A stretch of 64,000 nucleotides of DNA from Castor canadensis. Lineage: Eukaryota > Chordata > Mammalia > Rodentia > Castoridae. The DNA is taken from contig NC_133387.1 of assembly GCF_047511655.1 (NCBI RefSeq), positions 23,182,353 to 23,246,352 of the forward strand. Reading direction: 5' to 3'. Under the pieces are notes generated by a model. The model was not told where the DNA came from and searched no databases. It saw only the letters and a list, made by a program, of their open reading frames with translations. Both the position numbers and the translations under genes were made by a program. Each line of letters begins with the position of its first letter. The first letter of the stretch is position 1. Positions 12,041-22,400 of this stretch are shown one piece after another.

Positions 12041-12590
12041 TTCCTGACCCAAGGCTAAGTGCTTTTCCTGTCTTATCATATTTAAGTCTCCCAGTAGTAG
12101 CTCTTGGAGGTAGATACCATTGTCCCTTTTTTTCGGATGAAAAGAACTAAGGCACAGAGAATAATCTGGCAGATGTATCTATGTTTTGAGGCCAAGTTGG
12201 GTTTGATACCAAAGCCCCAAATCCCTATTACTGCTTTTTATACAGCCAGAATAACGAACTCTTATCGAGCCATTACGTACTGTATGCCAGGCACTCTGCA
12301 AAGTATTTTTCTAAACTACTCTCAGAGGCAGTTCCGCCCCTTGCCTTGCTATGTGATTACAAACAGGGTTTTTAACGTCTTTTTGATTCAATTTCCCTGT
12401 CTGCAAAATGAGGCGACGAGCTGGCTGTTGTGAAGAGTAAGGGAATTAATGCGTGCAAAGCGCTTAGAACGGACTGACACATATTAATAATTGAAAGTTT
12501 TGCTTTTTGAAAACTATCATCTCCACTTCACAGAGAACCTAGGCTTGGAGAGGTTAAGTAACAAATTGGTCCAGATCGCCCAGCGCACAT
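12040..12590 (+). repeat. Cluster of MIR-type fragments
   Basis: Successive ancient fragments: 'ctaagtgcttttcctgtctt' and 'gaggtagataccattgtcc' at 12053-12160; a MIR core at about 12340-12500 with 'ttccctgtctgcaaaatgag'; and 'ggcttggagaggttaagta' near 12543. They end at the edge of the CpG island. Confidence 0.5.
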
Positions 12591-12857
12591 CCTGCAGCAC
12601 GGACCTGCTCAGACGATCCGGGCCAGGCCGCAGGTGAATTGCACCTGCCGGGTGGGAGACATACTTCCTGGGCTTCGCCTCAGAACGCGCAGCAAAGGCC
12701 TGGAAGGGTCGATCCTTAGGGAACACACAGGCTGGGGGTCGCACAGGATTGGTGCGTACTGGGGCGCCGGCGATGGGGGGCGGGGAGTGTCGCCCTCGAA
12801 AGCTGTGTGGGCGACACCTGCGCGCCAAGACTGACTGCCAGGCGGGAGCCCCCGCCT

Positions 12858-12915
12858 CCTTCCCTCCGCTCCCCTCCCCCACTTCCCCTCCCCCACCCCA
12901 CCTTCCCCACCCCAG
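12858..12915 (-). promoter_or_regulatory. Polypyrimidine tract with G-quadruplex potential on the minus strand
   Basis: About 55 bp of almost pure C/T with many CCCC and CCCCC runs. The complementary strand therefore has well over four G-runs separated by short loops. It lies roughly 200-250 bp before the probable PODXL transcription start. Confidence 0.6.
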
Positions 12916-13370
12916 CGCGGGGCCGCCCGCCCGCCCGCGCTCCCCCGCCCGCCGCGCTCCAGGGCGGAGTTTCCTCCTCTGCTCATTGTTCGCGGCCCAG
13001 CGCCCGCCCAGCAGCCGCCCCGCCCGGCCCGGCAGCCTCCGCCGCGGACGCGCTCCTGGGGGAGGGGGCGGAGGCCGGCGCGGACGGGACGGGGCGGGAG
13101 TCGCCGCAGCCGCCCGCGGACCCGCAGCCGCGCAGACACCGCCCGGGACGCAGCCGCCGCCGGTCCTCTGCTGCTGGCTCTGCGCCCCAGTCCAGCTCTG
13201 CGGCAGGGAGGAGGGGCCGCCGGAGCGCGACTCGGGAGCCTCGGGCCATCGCCAGGCCGCGGGAGCCACCGCCAGGCCTCCCAGAGCGGCGCCCACGCTC
13301 CCGCCACCCAGACGCACGGACCCTGCGCCAGCTCTGCAGCCACCTGCTCCGGGCCTGCGGCGAGGACACG

Positions 13371-13437
13371 ATGCGCTCCGCGCTGGCGCTCTCAGTGCTG
13401 CTGCTGCTGCTGCCGTCGTCGCTTTCTGAGGATGACC
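13371..13437 (+). CDS. PODXL: PODXL coding exon 1: signal peptide
   Basis: Encodes [20 protein letters not shown] plus DD and the first base of codon 23; the donor is gtgagt at 13438. The ATG has A at -3 but C at +4, a fair initiation context. The Leu core is a (CTG)5 run. In human the signal peptide is followed by a Ser-Pro repeat; here that repeat is absent and the exon goes straight to SEDD. The start is chosen because it is the first ATG in this frame and opens a typical signal peptide. Upstream the same frame has no stop for at least 560 nt, but it has no ATG either. Confidence 0.95.
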
Positions 13438-16400
13438 GTGAGTGACCAGCCCGGGTCCGCCGGGATCCCCCTTGCCTTCTTATGCCTCATCGGGGCCAGG
13501 CTGCAGGAAAGCCCGCTGCACTGCGTGGTCCGACCCCGATTAGCCTCTGTGCACCTGGGCTGCGCGCGGAGCCCTGACCTTGCACCATCCACGCCCCCTC
13601 CAAACTCGAGGATGCGGCAGGTGCGGGGCCCCAGCGTGGATCTGCCCCTGGTCTCACTCGGGTGGAGTGAGCGGCGGAGCGTGCGATGGCCCAAGGGGCG
13701 CGCCGGCGCGGAGTGGGTTGCGGCGGTGCAAGAGGAAACTTAGGGCACCGCCAGGCACCGGGTTGCTGCGACCCCATGGTGCGATTACTCCTTTTCTGCC
13801 TGTTGGCGGGGGTGAGGGACAGTACAGTGTAGTCCTGGAAACCAGGCAAAGCGGCAGGCTGGAAGCTTACGAGGAAGTCCCTGAAGCAGGTGACAAGCCT
13901 CCAGTAAGTGCCCACGCGGACCGTGTGCTTACTGGTTTGCAGGGATTTTTCCAAGTGTGCAGGCTCAGACTCCCTGAGTCCGAGCCGAGGCAGGTGGAGG
14001 GGACTCAGTGACCTTCCATAGTTCCAGACTCACCTGGCTGAGTGGGAACCCTGCCTCCCTGTTAGCAAAAGGACTTCTCAGTGCATGTACATACAGGGTG
14101 ATGAGACCCTTTCCCTTCCCTTTGTGCAAACAGGAACTTCTCTCTTAAGAGATTTGGGCGGCATCTTAGAAACATTTTAGAGACAAACTAAGGTGTTATG
14201 TCATGAAAGAGAACTGCCATTGACAAGCGACACCCCCACTATTTCCTTCTAACCCCGAAATGTTACTTTCTCTTGGGGGTGAGGAGTTAGGCGGTGTCCC
14301 AAAGCCCCTGAGAACAGCCACAGTCTCCCGGCAGGGGAGATCCGATTCGTATTCTCTTTCGCCTACCTTAGCATGTGTCTGCAGGAAGAAAGAATAGAGG
14401 GGTGGCCCCTGCCCTAGAGCTTGGAGGACTGTGGTGACAGCTCAGACGGGGAAGGGACTGTGCTGCTGCAGGTGCTGGCCGTTTGGGACTAGATTCCATG
14501 TGGAGGGGACGATGAGGTGACAGTACAGTCTCCTCTGGGCACTGCTGGCTGACACTCAGCACTTTGGCTTGAACCTTTGGTGGGTGGCCTGGGACTTCCA
14601 CTGGGAGAAGGTTGTGTGCCCCTGGGGGAGGGGAGCGGCTTTGAGGATTTGCACAACCCTCCACCATGAGAAGTGCTTCCGCTCCCCGCAGTCCTGCTCT
14701 TAGGGCAGCCAGATTTCAGGGTGGGCCTCCACTTGCAACCTTTTCAGGGGAAGGCACCTAGCACCACCCAGAAACCAGATGGGTTAGTCCATCCTCCCTC
14801 TGAGCTGAAAGAGGCTGGTCCACCCTTTCTTAGAGGAAAGACCCCCCTCAGTCCTGCCCTGATGCTCCAGAGCCACCGGTTACAAAAGCTCCAATCCCTG
14901 TTCACTGCTGGCTTCAAGGCTGGGGCTCTTTCCTGGCACCTGGGCAGTGCCCAGAAACCATGTCTCTGCTCTGAAGCCTTCTCCAAACCTAATACAGGGA
15001 TGGTTCAAGGTCAGAGCTTCATTTGTGCAAATAAAAGTAGCCTTGACTCCAACCAGCAAGTCTCTGGGCCTCTGAACCCCAAATGCCCAATCCTCAAAAT
15101 ACCCATTATTATAATATACAGTAATATAGGGAAGTGCTTTGAGAAGAATGAGGTGTGGGGGAGTTATCAGGATGATGACAGTGATGATTTGCACACATCG
15201 AGGTCAAGAAAGGCTGAGGGGGCAGGCTTGGTGCTGGGTAGCAGTGTTGAGTTTTACACTCTTCTCTGGGGACTCAGGGAGGCCAGCTGTACCTGACTGT
15301 TGTGACCAGGAATGGCATAACCCCCCCTAATAGCTGAAATTCTGTGATTTGATGCAAAACAACATAGGTTGGTAGTGCGAGTCTGTTTCAAAGAATTATC
15401 CCAACAGTGCTCCTGGAGCTTACCTTCTAATAACGAGGTGGATCTAGCAGCCTCTGAGGTTAATTAAAGCTGGGAGCTTAGGTGTTCAGTGCTTTTCCTT
15501 CTCTTAGCCATTTGGCTGAACCACTCGGCATGTCATCCCTGTGAAGACTCAGTTTTCTTATTCGTGAGATACAATAAAGACTAGTTCCACCGTTAAAAGA
15601 TTCTGGGCTTCTGTGTTCCCTCAGCTGTGAAAGAATGGACCAGTTTAATCCTGTCAACTTCATAGTCATTTGATGGATAAATTCTGGGCAGGAGAAAGGC
15701 AACGAGGTGTGGAACACTCAGACTGGGTGTGACTGGGGACCAGCTAGCCGACCCCTGTGGCCTCAGTCTGCTCCTCTGTGAAATGATCACAAACCTCCTA
15801 GGTACATGAACAGGGCCCGGCCACAGCTCAGGGCCTACAGTAGCAGCTTTGATGATTTAGTAAGAGCACGGGGATCGAGCACCCACTGGTTTAGGGCTCC
15901 CATGCACCAGGATTCAGCTGATGTTTTTGGGTGTCCGTCATAGAAGCTGAAGCCCAGTACTGCCCCTCAGGGGCAAGGGAGGCCTGTGGAAAAGAACCGT
16001 GAGGGTTGGGGGTGGGGGAGGGGCTGTGGAACGCTTCCTGAAGGAGGTGGCCTTTTTAAAGTAAAAAGGCTAGAGTGGAGGCCACCAGCTGAGACCAAAA
16101 GGATTGTAGGCTGTGGGGGAAGTGCAGGTTGGGGGCTGGGACCCCCTGAGTCGAGGTCAGTGTTAAGCAGGAAGGTTTTGGGGAGATGAGCTCTCTAAAG
16201 GGTCCGTGGGATGGGGTGCTGCTAGCAGGGCGCTGCTGGGACAGGACATGGAGTCAGGAGCAAACCTTTCTCAGGCAGAGTACCTGGTGACCGTGTTGCC
16301 AGACCCGTGGCCTGCAGCTTAAAGTGACCCAGAAGGTCCTCAGGGGTCCACTGAGGCCTGTAAAAGGGGAGAGGCTGCTCCTTCTCCGTCTTGGAAGGGA

Positions 16401-19400
16401 GAGGAAGGGCTCCTGTTGGCTTTGATGCCTGTGCCCTTGAAAGCTGAGGGGGAAGGGCGTCCAGGTTGGCATCCTGGGTGGGGAGGGCTGGCCGTGGCCT
16501 CTGCTGGGAGGCTGTCCTTGTTTCCTAGGTGAGCCAGGGTATGTGCTGTGGCCGCCCGTGCGTCCCGCACGCATTGTGGCCCTCGGGGGAGGGGTCAACA
16601 TGGAGTTCATTTCCACCTACCAGCCTAGCTCAGTCGACATTCGGAACACCTTGGGAGATTTCCTCTGGACCCTTGACCTGAAGGGGTTCAGCTCTCTGGA
16701 AGGAGTGTCGCAGGCCAGCTTGTATCTGGGCAGTGTCTGACCAGAACTGGTAGGGGCAGCTGATGACGTTAGGGATCCCCAGCTGCTGTGACAGGTGCAG
16801 GTGGCTGGCATGATCACAGCTTAGCGCATCGCTCCAAGCCTTCTCCTCCAAAAGACAATGTGAGGAGTCCTCTACAGCTGTGGCCTTCTGGGGAGGGGTT
16901 CAGGTGTAGACATCCCAACTCTGGGAAGGGGCTGCTCCCTCACACCCTTCGCACAGAGGCCCCGGGCTGCTTCGGCTCTCTCCACAGCTGTACAAAACGG
17001 GTGACTGTGTTTTGTGTGGCCCCCACCTAACAGCCTGAGCCCATCTGGAGACTTGTCAGACCTCTGACCTCGCTCTGGGCTCCTTTCCGATTGTGCCCAT
17101 GGGTACGAGACCAGGCAGAGAGCTTGGCTGGTGGGGCTTCCTGTCACATCCTGTTCCCAGGAACACCATGAAGTTGGAGGAGTCTTGCTGTTGTGTGTCT
17201 CTTGTACTTATGGGTCTGTTAGAAGATGGAAGGGAGTGGCAGATTTGGGGTCAGGACTCTTGGGTACAACCGAGTGACTACAGTTATTCTCTTTAAGAAA
17301 AGCTTTCAAGAAAATGTCATCAAATGACACATTACAAGGAGCCGCTTTGTATTTGCAGTAGCATTTCCCTAAGATTCCTTTGAGTGGTAGCCTGTGGGCT
17401 GGTCACACGTGCAGAGGGTTAACGTCCACGCCATTTCTGAATAACGTGGAAAGTCAACAGATCTACATTGCTGGAGCATCTCTGGAAGGCACCTTCTGTA
17501 CCCCACTTGCTTTCTAGTGGAGGGCTGCAGACCAGGGACTTGAGCAGGAGGTGAGTGTGTGCAGCCACCTGTAACCTGTCAGGGAGCTCAACTCAACTGC
17601 GCCAGATCGCTGCTGGGAATTGATAAAACTCAGCAACAGTGACAAATCTAGACTGTGCCAAAGTCTCTTCCCATAAAGGTAAACCGAGGCTTGCAGCCAC
17701 CTGGTTACTTAGAAGCTAGGCCCTCCAAGGACTGTCAAATACTGTCACAGCACTGGCCACCATGTGTTATGAATGTGCCTCCCACAGGCCCATAAGTCCC
17801 TGCGGTGTGCACAGCCTCCAGCCAGCACTCGCAATAAACAGCTGTTCAAGGAACACTGGTGGGAAGACTGGCCACAAAAGTGCAGAGTCACATGCAGACC
17901 CAGGAGCAGACCTTCCGCTCATCTCCCACATCCCGGGTCCATCATAACAGCACCCAGCTCAGACCCCCAGCCTGAGTTGGCCTCTGGACCACCCATCCTT
18001 CCTCCCCTTTCACTGTCCCCACCCTCTCCCTGACACACCACCACCACCCTCTCTTCCTTTGTATCCTTATTCCCCTTTGGGTCAGCCACCTCGCACTTCC
18101 CTAGGGCCAGGGTGCAGGGTGGCACCCGTCCGCCAATTGTCATGGCCGGAAAGCTGTGTGCCTCAGCCTAGGGGAAAAGACTTATGAGTACAGGCTGAGC
18201 AAGACTTGCATTCAGTCCTAGGTTGGGGTGCAGGCTCTCTCCCAGAACCAGGCCCCTGGAGACCTTGGCTGACCAGGATCCCAAAGCTGTCTGATCTTTA
18301 ATCATCCAGCTGCCTGACTCTGGCCAGCAGTGCAGTGCTGACACAAGGCCTGGGAGAAGGCCACCTTGTAATTCCTAAATAAATCAACTTGGTGTGAGGC
18401 TGCAGCCACAGAGCAGAAACCCCATGGGATTCTGCCTGAGTTAAAAGTCCTCTCCATTTCCATCCAGTCCTATTCCAGTGCCAGCCTACTAGATAGAGCA
18501 TGCTGGCTGGAGCCACAGAGCACCCTGGCTGGCCTAGTAAAAGGTTACATGGTTCATTTTAGAGAGGGGGAAACTGAGGCACTGACACAGGACTTGCAGT
18601 TAATTACATAGCCAACTCTTCCCATGGCTCATGTCCTCATTTCCTCCACCTCTCTTGAAAGCAGCCTTCTTGACAGACCTTCTTGGCCTACACCCTGTCC
18701 TCTCACCCTGGTTTATTTTCTCTATAGCACCCATCACCTGACTCTCTTCATAGACATCGAGTTCCGTGACAGCAGGGTCTTTGTAGTCACAGCATCTAGA
18801 AAAGTGCCTGACTCACATAGTGGATGCTCAGTAGATACCAGCTGGGTGAGTGAGTGGCAGAGCTGCCAACTCTGTGTTCTCCAACTGCACAGCTCCTGAC
18901 CTGACTCCAGGAGAAGGGAGGCAGGTGGCAGGAAAGATTGTTGGGTGGGCACAGTAGGGAGCAGGTTACTCCTGGTGGGAGAGAGGCTATGGGAGGCACA
19001 GCAGCCTCAGGTTTCCAGTTCTGTTCCCTCCCTGAGGATCCTTCAGTGGAGTGTAAGGGCTGCAGTTTGTTAGAACTGGATTTGGTGGATTAAACAGGGC
19101 AGAAGTTCTATTTCTCTCATATAACGGAAATTCAAAGGGCTGGTAGCACACAGCCCAGGATGGTCCGCACCCTGGGCTGGTCCAGGATGGTTGCTGAGGT
19201 TCCAGCCATCAGGAAAAAGGAAGGAACAAGAAGGCTGCAGCTCCCCCTTTGAGGGTGCCCAAACTATGCATAGCACTTCCACTTAGATTTTGCTAAACAG
19301 AACTTGCTTATACCTAGCTGCAAGGGAAGCAGGAAAGAGCACTTTGCTTAGAGCAGAGTAATTTTTATTTCAGGCACCCAGATGCCTCACCAAAACTCAG

Positions 19401-22400
19401 TGGTCCAGTTATAAAGCAGCAGCAGAGAATGGATATTGGATTAGATGACTGGGAAATGCAGCCACAATGCTGGTCCCTGAAAACTGTGAGCTTCTAGCTG
19501 CTGTCAGTCCTCCCCTTGCCAGCCAGGTCAAGTTCACCTGTGCAGGAGGGAAAGCTGAGCAGTGTCCTCCATGTTGAGCACTGTCATCCATGTCCTCCAT
19601 GGACCCAGGCTTTGATGGTCTATGGCTTGTCTTGCCTAGCTTGCCCCTTGTTTTAGAGGCTCTGGGTTTGTGGTACTGAGGGAGCAGTTACCTTTGATGC
19701 ACAAGGAAGCCTTCCTCAGGACCAGGCATGGTGGCACACGCCTTAATTCCATCTACTCAGGAAGTGGAGATAGAGGGATCATGATTTGAGGCCAGCCTGG
19801 GCAAAAAAGTTAGCCAGACCTCATCTCAACAAACAAGCCAGGCGTGGTGGCTCAGGAGTGTGATCCCAGCTACAGTAGAGGCATAGGTAGGAAGATTGCC
19901 CTCTGAGGCTGTCCCCAGGCAAAAAGCATGAGACTATCTGAAAGATAACTGAAGTGCAAAAAAAAATGGCTGGAGGTGTGGCCCAAGTGATAAGAGCACC
20001 TGCTTAGCAAGTGCAAGGCCCTGAGTTCAAACCTCATTACCATCAAGGAAAAAAAAAAAAAAAAAAGGAAGCCTACCTCCTACCCAGATTCTTCAGTCCT
20101 GAGCTGCACCAATGAGGCAGGCACTCTGAGGGAGACAGTCTCAGGTGATTGATTCCTGCCCCCTTGGTGAGAGCGGCTGGGCTGGAGGCTTTCAAACTTG
20201 GTGGAGGCGCTCTGTGGAGGTGGCTTCTGGGCTGGAGGCTTTCAAACTTGGTGGAGGCGCTCTGTGGAGCTGGCTTGGGGGCCACAGCGCTTGGGGTGCA
20301 CACCTGGAGGGAGAACTAGGGGCATAGGAGAGGGGTTTGGTGTGTATCCACGGAGCACAGCCCTGCTTTGTCCTGGTCCATACCATATGACTCTCCACAT
20401 GGAAGTTTCTTTGAGAGGAAAAAATAGAACCTTTTGATGTGATGCCCCTGACCTTGAAGATAGAGGCTTTGACATTTGCTAGCTTGCTCCCTGGCCTCTG
20501 CCCCACAATGAAATGAACACAATGTCTCCCTCCACAGTGAAGGTCAAGTACACTCACGGAGGTGGTATGCCTGACCCCTAGTCAGTAGGCATCAATGTGT
20601 GTTGGGATTTGTTTCTTTTCCTAGCCCAACGCAGGCTGTGATTAAACAGGTCCCGCGCCTGACCCCTCCTGCACCGGAGCACGCACTGTGACCCTGCAGG
20701 GCCAGGCTCTCTGCAGTGAGGTCCTGGCCCACTTACTGCCCAGGTCACTTGGGCAGCAGCCCAGTTCTGAGGCTTAGCTGCAGATGATGGTGGCCAGGGT
20801 GGGCTCAGCTAAGACCGAGCTCAGGTGGCCTCAGTTCTCTTGCAGGTGTTTCAAATCCCAGCCCTAGGGGGCACTGCTCCCCACTTGTGAGCATTTTGTA
20901 CAAATGGGCTTCCCTGAAGTCACCTTGGCACCCCTTGGGGTTGTGCCCATGGTATATATCAGTGGGGTCCGCCATCCCTCTTCTACCTGGCTGAATGCTC
21001 TTGTGATTGACTGGGAGCTGCCCTGGCCAGCCCTGCTTGCACACCTACCTGAGCCCGGCAGCCTCTCTCTCTCTCTAAGTAGCTTCCTTCCTGGCATCTG
21101 ACCCTCCCTGGACTCTGGCACTAAATTCCTTGTGACACCATGAGCCAGGCAATGAAGCATGAAACCAGCTCACTTTTTCCTCCTTGGAAGGGGAGAGGAG
21201 GAGGGAAGTAAGTGTGAAGTTACAGTCCAGCCACTAATATGAATCAGGGAAGGAATATTTACTTACAAAGAAGAGAGGTGGGAGGAAAATAAAAGGGAGC
21301 AGGGGTGGGGAAGCACTTACAGACCTGCACTAACTGCATAGGGCATTGCTTCATGCCTCAGTTTACTCAAACAGTGAACAGGGCTAGCACCATATGGGAG
21401 TTTTGTTTTTACTTGTACAGTCCACAATGCAAGCTTCCAAAGAGAAGCCAGGACTCAAGATTTTAATCTCACTCCTGTAATCCTAGCTACTGGGGAGGCT
21501 GAGATCAAGAGGATCATGGTTTAAGGCAGTGTGGGCAAATAGTTCACGGACCCCATCTCCAAAATAACCAGAGCAAAATGGACTGGAGGGGTGGCTCAGG
21601 TGGTTGAGTGCTTGCTTTGCAAGCACCGAAGCCCTGAGTTCAAATCCCAGTTCCACCAAAACAACAAAAAAAACTTGGTGTATGAATTAAAGGATCCAAA
21701 AGTTGGGGAAGTGCTGCCCACTTCCTTCCCCGTCGTGGGAGACACAGCCATGTGGCTTCAAGTGGCTCAGTTTACTTTCCCATGGAACTGTTTCTGGCTC
21801 CCCATCCTCTTTGTGGGAGAACGTGTACACACATTTTGTGATGTTTCCAGGACACATGGGGGGATCTGGCCACACAAAGGTAGCGTGGCCAAGTATTCTA
21901 GCTTGCCCAGGACAGGCAGGCTAATCTGGGATGTGGGACTTTCAGTACTGAAGCCCAGACTGTCCTGTGTGAAATCCTGGGCCATGCTGAGAAAGCCCCA
22001 GCCACAAAAACACGCCACGTATGTGTCTGGAGTTGGCAAGGCGAGACCTTGTGGAAAGGAAAATGAAACTTGGAAGTCCCTTCTCTTCTTTGTCTCTTCT
22101 CTTCTTGGCAGGTCTTGCTATGTAGATCAGGCTAGCCTTGAACTCGAGATCCTCCTGCCTTGGCCTCCCAAGTGCTGGGATTACAGGCATGCACCACCAC
22201 ACCCAGCATGTTTTAGATGTATGGGAAACCATATGTGGGGCAATGGCAGCTGTGAAGGCTTGGTCCAGAGTCCATCGGAACAAGTTGCAGCCCAGGCTTG
22301 TGCCCTTCTGGGAGTTAACAGTGTCGCTTCTCAGACAGAAGTCGCAGGCAGTAGTAAAAGAACAGTGGATGTGTGTTGGTATTTGATCTTTCTGGTCAGT

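Larger units (their letters stand above)
12590..13750 (+). promoter_or_regulatory. PODXL: PODXL CpG-island promoter
   Basis: Dense CpG dinucleotides and long GC-box-like runs surround exon 1, for example 'gggacggggcgggag' near 13085 and 'ggagggggcggagg' near 13060. No TATA box is visible upstream of the first coding exon. Published work on PODXL describes a GC-rich promoter responsive to Sp1 and WT1, which fits. The transcription start is not fixed by the sequence; from the usual length of the 5' UTR I place it near 13.1 kb. The island continues about 300 bp into intron 1. Confidence 0.85.

Noticed and set aside
12517..13343. Long minus-strand open frames (266 and 244 codons) opposite PODXL exon 1
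   Set aside because: They are G/A/R/P-rich, mirror the CpG-island composition, have no domain and no splice context. They are shadows of GC-rich DNA.
12749..13445. Plus-strand frames of over 200 codons across the CpG island
   Set aside because: One is the PODXL frame running upstream without an ATG, the other is frame-shifted low-complexity sequence. Only the ATG at 13371 gives a signal peptide.
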